Positions 25,946 through 34,806 of a stretch of DNA of 64,000 nt are shown piece by piece (positions within the stretch are counted from its first letter, which is position 1; each line of letters opens with the position of its first letter). Location: assembly GCA_017471765.1 (NCBI GenBank), contig JAFURT010000020.1, forward strand, positions 1 to 64,000. Direction: 5' to 3'. The notes beneath the pieces are model-generated. The model searched no databases. It was given only the letters and a program-made list of their open reading frames with translations, and was not told the DNA's origin. Source of the DNA: Clostridia bacterium. Lineage in GTDB: Bacteria > Bacillota > Clostridia > Oscillospirales > Acutalibacteraceae. The translations under genes were made by a program, and so were the position numbers.

Positions 25946-28900
25946 TTATTCCTCCGCAGGCGTCTCCGGTTCGGCCGGTTCTGCCGGCTCTACCGGGTCC
26001 ATCCCGCCTTCGGGCATAGCCTCTGCCGGCTCCAGCAGTTCCTCCAGCGAGTCGGGCAGGTCAGCGGCCAGTACCGGCGCCCCCGGCTCGGTCGACTGTG
26101 CAGACAGCTCCCGGATACGGGCCTGCATCAACCGGGCATGGGCTTTTTGCCGCCGCAGGGCCGGGATAAACCACAGCAGTACCACCACCAGCAGGCTACC
26201 AAGGCTGATCAGGAGACCCAGCATCTGGCCGGGGGCACGGTAGGTCAGCTCCACCGTATGGTTGCCAGCCGGCACCTTGGCACATAGTAGAGCGCCGTCG
26301 GTGCCATCCAAGGTCTGCGCCAGGGGGAATGTCTCCACCGGTTGGCCGTCCACCGTCACCGTCCAGCCCTTGTCATAGGGAACGGTCAGCACCAGCGCTC
26401 CGTCTTCCTTCGCCGTCAGCGTACCCTCGATGCAGGTATCGCTCATGGAGGTGACCGTCAGCCCACCCTCGCGCAGGGAGGCCAGGCTCTGCTCCATCAC
26501 CTCGGCGTTCAGCCGCATCAGATAGATGTTTCCGGTGGCGGCGGTGTCGCTCTTCACCCACACCTGCACCGTCTGTCCGGCGGTGAGGGTGCCCATATCA
26601 ATAATATACGGCTCGTGGTGTACCACATTCCAAGTGTTCTGGGGCTGGCCGTCGGCGGTGGAGGTCAGCACGGTCAGCTCATCCGCCGCCCGGCAGTCCA
26701 CAAAGGCAAAATACTGCCCATCCTGCTCCACGGTGGCCGAGAATTCTTCTTCATCCTCACTGCCGGGGACATAGAAGGCGGTGTCGCTATTGAGGGAGGC
26801 GCCCTCGGTCAGCGCCTCCAGTTGCATCTGCTCGTACAGGAGATTCCACTCCCCCAGCAGGTCGGCGTATAACTGCTCCTGACTGCCGAAGGGGTCATAT
26901 TTCAGCCCCCGGTAGTCTCCCACATTTTCGTCCGCCATATACCCCAGAGGCAGGGCCAGGCTGTTGCGGTAGATGTACCGGGTCTGCCCCCCTACCGTCA
27001 CCTTCGACACCTGCTCCAGCTGGGGATGGTTGGCAATGTTGCTCTCCAGCACCACATAGCGGATGCCGAACAGAGAATCCACCGCCGGCACAAAGCTGTG
27101 GTACAGGTAGCTGTTCACGCCGTTGATGGCATAGCCCAGGTCGCCCATGAACAGGGTGGTCTGATAGGGGTTGCTGGAGGCGAAGGTGGTCAGGCCGGCA
27201 TAGTGATGCAGGCAGGGGTCCATGCAGGTATCCCGGGGCAGGTACTCCATCCGGCAGAAGTCCTCACCCAATTCCTCTTTGATAAGCGCCTGCACCTGCC
27301 GCACCGCCTCCGCATCGGCGGCGGTAGCCTCGTTATCCACATAGTTGCTATGGTTGGTGTAATATTCGTTGCTGTCCACCATCTCCAGCGTATTGCCGGC
27401 ACCAATGACCAGCTCGATGCACACCACCGCCAGCAACAGCCGGGTGGCCATCTGCCGGGGGATGCGCCGCAGGGCGCCGGCTAACAGCACCGCCCCATAC
27501 AGCGCCAACAATATAAGGTTGGTATACAAAATCGTGGCCGAGGGGGCGCTATCCGGGTCAATACGCTCCCACAGCACCAGGTAAGCGGCACAGCCGCCAA
27601 GCGAGGCCATCACCTGCTTGGCCGAAGGAGTCACCGGAGCGGTGAGTACCTGAGCCGCCATCAGCAGCACCACAAAGCACACCAGGAAGGAGAAGCGGTA
27701 AGGCAGGTCGTTGGGGGCGTGCAGGCCGTGCCACAGCAGGTCAATCTGGGTCAGCGTACAGCTGAACAGCAGAACGGTCAGCAGGCCGGCATAGCACAGA
27801 CGCCGGCGCAGGGAAATCCCCCGGTTAGCCAGATACAGCGGCAACAGCAGTACCGCCGGCAGACCGCAATACAGGTTGGGCAGGTTGCCCGACCGGATGG
27901 TGGGGCTGGCACCGAACAGCATCCGTCCCACCAGGTCAAACAGCGGGAAATTGCTGGTGAAATCCCCCAGCTCCCCACCGGCGGCAGAGGTGCGTCCCAG
28001 GGCCAGGGCGGTGGGCACCAGCAGGGCGGCGGCCAGACCGCCGGCCAGCAGACTGCCGATACCGAACCGGAAACAGCCCACAAACAGCTCCTTGCCGGTG
28101 CGGGGCTGGCGCAGAAGCCACACCAGCATATACAGCACCAGGAACACGCACAGCATAAAGCCGATGTAGTAATTCACAAACAGGGCCAGCGCCAGGGCGA
28201 GGATGTATGCCACCGGCTTGCCGTGGCGGAGCATACGCTCCATGCACAGCACCACCAGCGGCAGAAGCGCCACCACGTCCAACCACATAATATTCCAGGA
28301 ATAGGCCAGCATATACCCCGACAGGGAATACAGCACGCCGCACAGTACCGCCGCCGTGCTCCGGCGGCCGGTGATATACTGGGCACAGGCCGCAAAGGCG
28401 GCGGCCGTAGCGGCCCCCTTCAGCAGGGTGATGACCAAAATGCCTTCGGTGAGCAGATTTTCCGGGAACAGCAACAACAGGAAATTCAGCGGGCTGGCCA
28501 GATAATAGGCGAAGGTGGGGATAAAGTTCCCCCCCAGACCCACGTGGAAGGAATAGGTAAAGCCTCTGCCGTTGAGCAACATATCCCGCAGCTCACTGAG
28601 CAGGGGGGCATACTGGTGGTGCATATCCACCACCATCACCGACTTGGGGCCGATGGGCCACACACCCAGGAAGCAATAGGCTACAAAATACAGCGCCAGG
28701 CTCAGTCCGGCCGCCGCCAGAGGGCAGGTCCATCGGGTGGACTTGCTCTCCTGCCCATACCATGCCGAGAGGGCGAAGGTGCCCACCCCGGCCAGTACCA
28801 GGCTACTGCACAGCACGTACATGGCCTTCTGTAGAAGAGCCGCCTCCGTCAGCACCGACATCGCCCGGACAGCCATCACCACCATGGCGGCCACCAGCAG

Positions 28901-28972
28901 GCCGGAAAATACCACGGCCGCCGCCCATCCGGGCATCCGGCGGGTCTGTAAGCTGTTTGCTTGTTCCATCAT
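25946..28972 (-). CDS. YfhO-family multi-pass membrane protein
   Basis: A 1008-residue membrane protein with about 12 helices in residues 15-560, a large extracytoplasmic domain (about 570-920) and a last helix near 930, then a Pro/Glu-rich tail. SVMVVDMHHQYAPLLSELRD after the second helix and LLNGRGFTYSFHVGLGGNF are YfhO marks. In Bacillus and Listeria YfhO relatives help glycosylate lipoteichoic acid; the exact substrate here is unknown. AGGAG six bases before the ATG at 28972 sets the start, although the frame is open to 29074. Confidence 0.9.
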   Translation of the reverse strand: MMEQANSLQTRRMPGWAAAVVFSGLLVAAMVVMAVRAMSVLTEAALLQKAMYVLCSSLVLAGVGTFALSAWYGQESKSTRWTCPLAAAGLSLALYFVAYCFLGVWPIGPKSVMVVDMHHQYAPLLSELRDMLLNGRGFTYSFHVGLGGNFIPTFAYYLASPLNFLLLLFPENLLTEGILVITLLKGAATAAAFAACAQYITGRRSTAAVLCGVLYSLSGYMLAYSWNIMWLDVVALLPLVVLCMERMLRHGKPVAYILALALALFVNYYIGFMLCVFLVLYMLVWLLRQPRTGKELFVGCFRFGIGSLLAGGLAAALLVPTALALGRTSAAGGELGDFTSNFPLFDLVGRMLFGASPTIRSGNLPNLYCGLPAVLLLPLYLANRGISLRRRLCYAGLLTVLLFSCTLTQIDLLWHGLHAPNDLPYRFSFLVCFVVLLMAAQVLTAPVTPSAKQVMASLGGCAAYLVLWERIDPDSAPSATILYTNLILLALYGAVLLAGALRRIPRQMATRLLLAVVCIELVIGAGNTLEMVDSNEYYTNHSNYVDNEATAADAEAVRQVQALIKEELGEDFCRMEYLPRDTCMDPCLHHYAGLTTFASSNPYQTTLFMGDLGYAINGVNSYLYHSFVPAVDSLFGIRYVVLESNIANHPQLEQVSKVTVGGQTRYIYRNSLALPLGYMADENVGDYRGLKYDPFGSQEQLYADLLGEWNLLYEQMQLEALTEGASLNSDTAFYVPGSEDEEEFSATVEQDGQYFAFVDCRAADELTVLTSTADGQPQNTWNVVHHEPYIIDMGTLTAGQTVQVWVKSDTAATGNIYLMRLNAEVMEQSLASLREGGLTVTSMSDTCIEGTLTAKEDGALVLTVPYDKGWTVTVDGQPVETFPLAQTLDGTDGALLCAKVPAGNHTVELTYRAPGQMLGLLISLGSLLVVVLLWFIPALRRQKAHARLMQARIRELSAQSTEPGAPVLAADLPDSLEELLEPAEAMPEGGMDPVEPAEPAEPETPAEE

Positions 28973-29000
28973 CCCATTCTCCTTTTTCCAAATATCGGGG

Positions 29001-29198
29001 TCATGCGTACCGGTAGGTCCGGAAGCTGAACCGGGGCAGCAGCACCCGCCGCCACAGCACATACACAACCCCATTCATCCGCCGCCGGACAGCAAACTCC
29101 AGCGCCGTACGCAACACGGACAAGGCCTCCACCTGTTCAGAGGTGGGCTCGCCGTCACCGTAGTGCATCGCCTCTACCGGCCGCAGAGCATCCGCCAT
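29001..29198 (-). CDS. hypothetical 65-residue protein
   Basis: A small open frame fills the gap between the transglutaminase-like gene (3 bases upstream) and yfhO. It reads MADALRPVEAMHYGDG at the start and ends in a basic stretch, RRVLLPRFSFRTYRYA. A GGAG lies about 11 bases before the ATG, inside the preceding gene. No known domain is seen. Tight spacing suggests it is translated with the operon, but it could be chance. Confidence 0.45.
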   Translation of the reverse strand: MADALRPVEAMHYGDGEPTSEQVEALSVLRTALEFAVRRRMNGVVYVLWRRVLLPRFSFRTYRYA

Positions 29199-29201
29199 AC
29201 G

Positions 29202-31337
29202 TTATGCCGTCTCCGGCGACTGCCCGTCGCCAAACCGGGCCAACAGCTCCGACAGGGTCTCGCCCCTGCCCAGGGGATACCCCAGACAACGGAGCTGGCG
29301 CAGAATATCCTGGTAGTAATGCTCCGCCTGCCGACGGGTGCTCTTATACCGCCGCCGCACGCCGGACAGCCGGTAGAACCGGGGGGCCACACAGCCACGG
29401 ATAATCAGCAGAATCACCGGAATCAGCCATAGGTAGGGCAATACCCACTCAAAATACACCGGCATATCCAGCTTCTCGAAAGGCTCTTCCGGCTTCTCCG
29501 GCAATTCCTCCGGCTCCGGCGGGTCGGTGGGGGGTGGCGGCTCCAGCTGGGGCTTATCCTCCTTCGGCTTGTTAAAGCCCTCGCCCGGGGTGGGGTCGAA
29601 GGACAGCCAGCCCACATTATCAAAATAACATTCTACCCACACGTAGGGGGAGGCGGCATCCACCACCTGCACCCCCTCCTGCTCCACCGTCTTGTAGCCG
29701 GCGGCCAGGCGGGTAGGCACACCCATAGCCCGGGTCATCATGGCCATGGCGGTGGCATAGTGGACACAGTAGCCTTTTTTCGTCCGCAGGAGCTGGTCCA
29801 CCACGTTGTCATTATACCCGGTCATGCCGGGGTTTTCATCATAAATATACCCATCCTTCAGGCTGAAATACCGACTGAGCATCAGCACGGCCTCCAGCTT
29901 GACCGCCACGCCGTCGGTAACATCGTAGCTGCGCTGGCGCACATCCTCCGACAGGTTCCCCGGCAGAGCCACATAGTGGTTATAGAACGCATTATCCGCC
30001 ATCAGGGGGTCCCGGTCGGACATGACCAGCACCGTAAAGGCGTCATAGGCGGGCTCCGGCAGATAGTTGCTCAGGTCGGGGTCCAGCACCTCCATTGTAT
30101 AGGAATAGCCGGCCTTCTGGGGATAGGTATAGGTCAGCAGGTCACCCCGGGCATTAAAGGACAGGGCATTCTTGCTGGGGGTATGCTCGGTCAGGCCCAT
30201 CACCTGCCCCCGAACAGGCAAGAAATAGGCCGGCTCGGTCAGGGTCACCGTGATGCTCTTGCGGGGCAGGAGCAGATCGGTAAATTTCGCCCACCGGTCA
30301 TTCTGAGCAGACAGACTGTTGAGATACTGCGCCTGCTCCGTCGGCCAGTGGGCATCCAGACGATACCCCTTCTCAAAGCTGTTTGTCCACTTCTTGCCGG
30401 TAAAGGTGTCGAAGGTAGTGACCTTCAGCAGGGTCTCCTCCTTCAGGTCGGTAACCGCCAGCACCTTGCTCTCCGGCAACACCAGGTCGCCGCCCAGACG
30501 GTAGCGATAGGGCTGGAGGCCCAGGCTTTCCAACGTAATTTCGGTATTGCTCCGCTGGTCATCGGTGTACCATTCCGACACCGTCTGCAGATCCGCCACC
30601 GCATCGGAGCAGAACCGCAGGCGTATCCCGGAGGTATCCCCCGGCAACAGCATCACCATGCCCACCGCCACAGCGGCACACAGCACCCCGGACAGCAGGG
30701 ACACCGACCAGCGGGGGGCGGCCATAGACTGGTACCGGGTGCGGCGGGAGAACATCCGCCGGCCGCTGTACCGGTCACGCACCAGCAGGGGGAACACCGA
30801 CACCAGATAAAAGCTCAACGACAGGGTGGTGTTGCTGGCATTGGCGAACAGGAAAATAAACGCCTGCAACAGGCCGCCCACCAGCACCAGCGGCCAGCTA
30901 CGCCGCACCAGCCGCAACAGCGCAAACACGCCCACGGACACGGCGAGATGGATGAGCCAGTGGAGAATGTGCATGGTCTCCGGGGTGTACCAGGGGGAAT
31001 CCAGCGGCAGGTTGGAAAACCACCAGGCAAAGAATTCCTTGACCACCGTCAACTTGGCGGTCAGCTCCTCCCAGGGGAGTAGCCAAAAAAAGGCCACCAG
31101 CGCCCCGCCGCCTACCGTCGCCGGCAACAGCCACCATTTGCGGGTGAGCAGGGCCAGCACCACCGTCACCAGGGCGGTGTGCCAAAGAATTGCCGGCGTG
31201 CCGGCGATGGTGGGGAACTGCACATCCACCAGCAGACAGACGCTGACCGCCAGCATCCAGCTACACAGCACGTCCAGCAATAGTTCTATCCAGGTTTCTT
31301 TTGCGGATTTTACGGAGGGGGGTGTTACGGTTTTCAT
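29202..31337 (-). CDS. transglutaminase-like membrane protein (TgpA type) with altered catalytic triad
   Basis: A 711-residue protein with six helices in the first 200 residues, an extracytoplasmic transglutaminase-like core (about 440-580), a Pro/Glu linker and a last helix near 630. The nucleophile Cys is present (KKGYCVHYATAMAMMTRAMG, about 521). The following motif, normally HAWVE, reads YVWVE (about 564-568), so the catalytic His is a Tyr. The Asp part (GWLSFDPTPG) is kept. Its ATG overlaps the DUF58 stop by 4 bases. moxR-DUF58-transglutaminase operons are common, with roles that are poorly known. Confidence 0.9.
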   Translation of the reverse strand: MKTVTPPSVKSAKETWIELLLDVLCSWMLAVSVCLLVDVQFPTIAGTPAILWHTALVTVVLALLTRKWWLLPATVGGGALVAFFWLLPWEELTAKLTVVKEFFAWWFSNLPLDSPWYTPETMHILHWLIHLAVSVGVFALLRLVRRSWPLVLVGGLLQAFIFLFANASNTTLSLSFYLVSVFPLLVRDRYSGRRMFSRRTRYQSMAAPRWSVSLLSGVLCAAVAVGMVMLLPGDTSGIRLRFCSDAVADLQTVSEWYTDDQRSNTEITLESLGLQPYRYRLGGDLVLPESKVLAVTDLKEETLLKVTTFDTFTGKKWTNSFEKGYRLDAHWPTEQAQYLNSLSAQNDRWAKFTDLLLPRKSITVTLTEPAYFLPVRGQVMGLTEHTPSKNALSFNARGDLLTYTYPQKAGYSYTMEVLDPDLSNYLPEPAYDAFTVLVMSDRDPLMADNAFYNHYVALPGNLSEDVRQRSYDVTDGVAVKLEAVLMLSRYFSLKDGYIYDENPGMTGYNDNVVDQLLRTKKGYCVHYATAMAMMTRAMGVPTRLAAGYKTVEQEGVQVVDAASPYVWVECYFDNVGWLSFDPTPGEGFNKPKEDKPQLEPPPPTDPPEPEELPEKPEEPFEKLDMPVYFEWVLPYLWLIPVILLIIRGCVAPRFYRLSGVRRRYKSTRRQAEHYYQDILRQLRCLGYPLGRGETLSELLARFGDGQSPETA

Positions 31338-32515
31338 AAACAACCACCCACCTTCTCGCCGATTTCCTCCGGCGTGTTCAGCACCACGGTCTGCACCTGG
31401 CCACCACTATGCTCCGGCGGCTCCATTCCCACACAGGGGACAAGGCACACCACGGCCTGCCCAGCAGACACCTGCGCGTCCAGCGCACTAATCAGACTGG
31501 GCGAGGGATGATCTGTCACCACAAACACCGTACCCACGGTGGTAAATCCGGCATCCCGGAGCTCCCACACCTCCAGGGGCTCCTGGGTGTGGTGCAGGGC
31601 CACGCTGAGCAGCTTTGCCTGCACCTCCTGCAATTCCGGCTCGGAGGCCACACGGCTTTCGGTCAACACAGATCGGCCATAGCTACGCACAGGCAACAGA
31701 CGGACGGCCTTGCCAGCCTCTGTAAAATGGGCCAGCACAGACAGCACCGTCTCCGCCGCAATATCCAGCGTAGAGCGTGTATCCTCACTACGGCACTGCA
31801 TATCCATGACCACCAGCACCTGGGCGTTTTCCTGCATCTCGAACTCCCGGGTATACAGCTCCCGGGTACGGGCGCTCAGCTTCCAGTGGATGCGCTTGAG
31901 GGCGTCCCCCGGCTGATACTGCCGGGTATCTCCCAGATTTTCGCCGCTGGAGGCACTACGCACCTGAGACTCGGAAAAACCGGCGGCAACGGCCTTCTCC
32001 CGGTCCTCCCCCAGGTCATGAATCCGGGGGTACACCGTCAGCTGGTGGGTCAGGCGGCTTTTGGTCAGGCTGAAGCGGAACAGGCCGAACAGATCCTCAT
32101 ACCGCAGGTAAACAGGGCCCACCGGCCACAGACCCATGTGGGTACAGGGCAGAGTCAGCGCCATCTGCCGCCCCCGGAAGGTGGGCAGCAACAAAAAGGC
32201 TCGCTGTTGGCGGGCCTTTTTATCCTGCGGATCGATGCCCGGTGCGGTGATGGCCAGATACCCTGTCACCGGCAACAGCACAATGCCGCTGATGGTCAGC
32301 ATATACGCCACCTCGTCCCGGCGCTGTACCTCCGTAAGGCTCAGCGAACTCCCGGCACGGGCAGTAAGTATCACAAGCAGCATAGAGAGCAGGGACAGGG
32401 CCATAAACACGCCCAGGCAAAAGGCCACCACGATCAGCTCCCGGTAGCCCGAGCCCAGCGCCAGCACCAGCAACACAGTCTCTATCACTGTACAAATGAT
32501 TCCACGTACGGTCAT
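31334..32515 (-). CDS. DUF58-domain membrane protein
   Basis: A 393-residue protein with two N-terminal helices (about 5-50), a beta-rich region and then the DUF58 core. The core has SENLGDTRQYQPGDALKRIH and WKLSARTRELYTREFEMQEN, and QVLVVMDMQ begins the von Willebrand-like fold. DUF58 proteins work with MoxR ATPases, encoded just upstream by 23 bases. Membrane bound; substrate unknown. Confidence 0.92.
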   Translation of the reverse strand: MTVRGIICTVIETVLLVLALGSGYRELIVVAFCLGVFMALSLLSMLLVILTARAGSSLSLTEVQRRDEVAYMLTISGIVLLPVTGYLAITAPGIDPQDKKARQQRAFLLLPTFRGRQMALTLPCTHMGLWPVGPVYLRYEDLFGLFRFSLTKSRLTHQLTVYPRIHDLGEDREKAVAAGFSESQVRSASSGENLGDTRQYQPGDALKRIHWKLSARTRELYTREFEMQENAQVLVVMDMQCRSEDTRSTLDIAAETVLSVLAHFTEAGKAVRLLPVRSYGRSVLTESRVASEPELQEVQAKLLSVALHHTQEPLEVWELRDAGFTTVGTVFVVTDHPSPSLISALDAQVSAGQAVVCLVPCVGMEPPEHSGGQVQTVVLNTPEEIGEKVGGCL

Positions 32516-32538
32516 AACAGAAAAGTCCTTTCGCTGGC

Positions 32539-33480
32539 TCAGCCTTTTACCTTCGGCACACGGAGGGTGGCCAAAATCTCTCGCACTGCATCCAGAGCGG
32601 TGGTGCCGGCGGCACCGGAACGGTTCTTCATAATCATCCGGTGGGGCAGTACGTGTACCGCCATCTCCTTGATGTCATCCGGCAGGACGAACATCCGCCC
32701 CCGGAGCATGGCCAGAGCACAGGAGGCCTGCATCAGAGCGATGGAGCCACGGGGGGAACAGCCGGTCAGTACGCCATCCCAGCGGCGGGTCTCATTCACG
32801 ATACCCACAATGTACTCCACCAGTTCCGGCTCCACGTGTACCTCCGGCAACTGCTCCTGCATAGCCAGGATGTCCTCCGCCGTGGCCACCGGCTGCAGCT
32901 GGGTGCCGGAAGTCACCGACCGGCGGCGGTTGACGATGGCTACCTCCTCCTCGGGAGTGGGGTAGCCCATGGAGATCTGCATGAGGAAACGGTCCATCTG
33001 CGCCTCCGGCAGAGGGTATGTACCCGCCATATCCACCGGGTTCTGGGTAGCCAGCACCATAAAGGGCCGGGGCAGTTTGTAGGTCACGCCATCCACCGTC
33101 ACCTGGTGCTCCTGCATCGCTTCCAGCAGAGAGGACTGGGTCTTGGGGCTGGCACGGTTGATCTCATCCCCCAGCACGATCTGGTGGTGGATGCTGCCCG
33201 GGTGGAACACCTGCTCCCCGGTCTGGAGGTTGAGGGTGTTGTAGCCGGTGATATCGGAGGGCAACACATCCGGGGTGAACTGGATGCGCTGGAAGGCGCA
33301 CCCCAGGGAATCTGCCAGGGCGGATACCAACGTCGTCTTGCCCAAACCGGGCAGGTCCTCGATAAGCACATGGCCGGAGCAAATCAGCGCCACCAGCAAC
33401 AGGTCGATGGTATTATCTTTACCCACCATCACTTTTTGCATATTATCACGAATCGCTTTTAAGCAGGTTTGTGCATCCAT
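32539..33480 (-). CDS. MoxR-family AAA+ ATPase
   Basis: A 313-residue chaperone-like ATPase. Walker A is EDLPGLGKTTLVSALA (about 40-55) and Walker B is the LGDEINRASPKTQSSLLEAM segment. FMVLATQNPVDMAGTYPLPE (sensor 1) and the AQMDRF that follows are MoxR signatures. It is first in the operon moxR-DUF58-transglutaminase and likely remodels or activates the membrane partners. The start has AGGAGAAGGATTT before the ATG. Confidence 0.95.
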   Translation of the reverse strand: MDAQTCLKAIRDNMQKVMVGKDNTIDLLLVALICSGHVLIEDLPGLGKTTLVSALADSLGCAFQRIQFTPDVLPSDITGYNTLNLQTGEQVFHPGSIHHQIVLGDEINRASPKTQSSLLEAMQEHQVTVDGVTYKLPRPFMVLATQNPVDMAGTYPLPEAQMDRFLMQISMGYPTPEEEVAIVNRRRSVTSGTQLQPVATAEDILAMQEQLPEVHVEPELVEYIVGIVNETRRWDGVLTGCSPRGSIALMQASCALAMLRGRMFVLPDDIKEMAVHVLPHRMIMKNRSGAAGTTALDAVREILATLRVPKVKG

Positions 33481-33572
33481 AAATCCTTCTCCTCTGCTGT
33501 TTATGATTACATACCTTATTACTATAACAAAAAAGAACGCAAATGTAAATACATTCTGTGAATTTTTGCATT

Positions 33573-33610
33573 AAAAAGGCTGTGCCTGACAGCGCAGGCA
33601 CAGCCTTTTA
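33573..33610 (-). terminator. terminator after the EIIC-like gene
   Basis: AAAAGGCTGTGCCTG pairs with CAGGCACAGCCTTTT around a 6-base loop, with T-rich sequence after it on the minus strand. Confidence 0.9.
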
Positions 33611-33612
33611 GG

Positions 33613-34671
33613 TTACAGCTCCAATTTCAGGTCATTTTCCTTAATCCAGCCAATCTTCCGCAGGATCTCCGAGAACACCAGGGACAGCACTGCCGGGGCA
33701 ACAAGGCACACCACCGCAATACCCAGCCAGGTGTTGGCCGAAGCGCCCATATCCTTCAGGATGCCCAAGGGGCCCACCAGGCCGCAGGTGCCCATGCCGG
33801 CGGACACGCCGGTGCACTCCAGCCGGAATACCAGGGTGGACAGGGGGCCGGTGATGGCGGAGGCCAGCGTAGCCGGGATCCACACCCGGGGGTTGCGGAT
33901 GATGTTGCCCATCTGCAACATGGAGGTGCCCAGACCCTGGGCCACCAGACCACTCCACTTATTCTCCCGGAAGCTGATGACGGCGAAGCCGATCATCTGG
34001 GCGCAGCAACCGGCGGTGGCCGCACCGCCGGCCAACCCGGAAATACCAATCATGGCGCAGATGGCCGCCGAGCTGATGGGCAGGGTCAGGATGATACCCA
34101 CCACCACGCTCACCAGCACACCCATCAGCAGGGGCTGCATCTCGGTGGCGGTGTTGACAAAGCTACCCAGCCAATACATCGCCCAGGAGATGGCCGGACA
34201 CACGGCCTTGGCCACCAGCATAGCCGACAGGATGGTGGTCACCGGGGTCACCAGGATGTCCACCGGGGTCTCCTTGGACACCACCTTGCCCAGCTCGATG
34301 GCAATGATGGCCACAATAAACGCTCCGGCAGGGCCGGCGGTCAGGGCTTTCTCCACGCCGCCCAGCATAAAGGTGGCTCCCAGGCCGTTACCAATCATAC
34401 CGGCTACGGCACCGGACAACAGCACCAGCGGCGGCGCCTTAAGGGTGTAGCCGATGGCCACGCCCAGCGCCGCACCGGTACAGCTCTTGGCATACCCGGC
34501 AATCTCGGTGAGCAGTGCCCAGCCGGTATATTGCCCCAGCGTCTCAAAAATCGTGCCGATGAGCAGGGTGGCGAACAGACCCAGCGCCATACTCCCCATG
34601 GCATCCACAAAATACAGCTTAGCAGACGGACGGATGTTTTTGCGTTCCAAAAACGCTTTCCCTTTTCCCAT
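33613..34671 (-). CDS. PTS EIIC-like membrane protein (PTS_EIIC_2 family)
   Basis: A 352-residue membrane protein with about nine helices. Motifs such as FVDAMGSMALGLFATLLIGT, PVDILVTPVTTILSAMLVAK and ECTGVSAGMGTCGLVGPLGI match the PTS_EIIC_2 group, which includes PfoR-type proteins. No EIIA or EIIB is fused or adjacent. Whether it imports a sugar by phosphotransfer, or acts without the PTS, cannot be told. It stands alone with its own terminator. Confidence 0.85.
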   Translation of the reverse strand: MGKGKAFLERKNIRPSAKLYFVDAMGSMALGLFATLLIGTIFETLGQYTGWALLTEIAGYAKSCTGAALGVAIGYTLKAPPLVLLSGAVAGMIGNGLGATFMLGGVEKALTAGPAGAFIVAIIAIELGKVVSKETPVDILVTPVTTILSAMLVAKAVCPAISWAMYWLGSFVNTATEMQPLLMGVLVSVVVGIILTLPISSAAICAMIGISGLAGGAATAGCCAQMIGFAVISFRENKWSGLVAQGLGTSMLQMGNIIRNPRVWIPATLASAITGPLSTLVFRLECTGVSAGMGTCGLVGPLGILKDMGASANTWLGIAVVCLVAPAVLSLVFSEILRKIGWIKENDLKLEL

Positions 34672-34806
34672 GTTTCTCGCTCCTTTTGCTTTTTCCCTAT
34701 TTTACACCTATGGACTAGCCTTGACAAGGCAAAAACAAACCGAAATTTTGCCGGTTTTTTTGCTGAAAAGTGGAAGATTTTACCGGATTTGCGGATTTTC
34801 AAGGGA

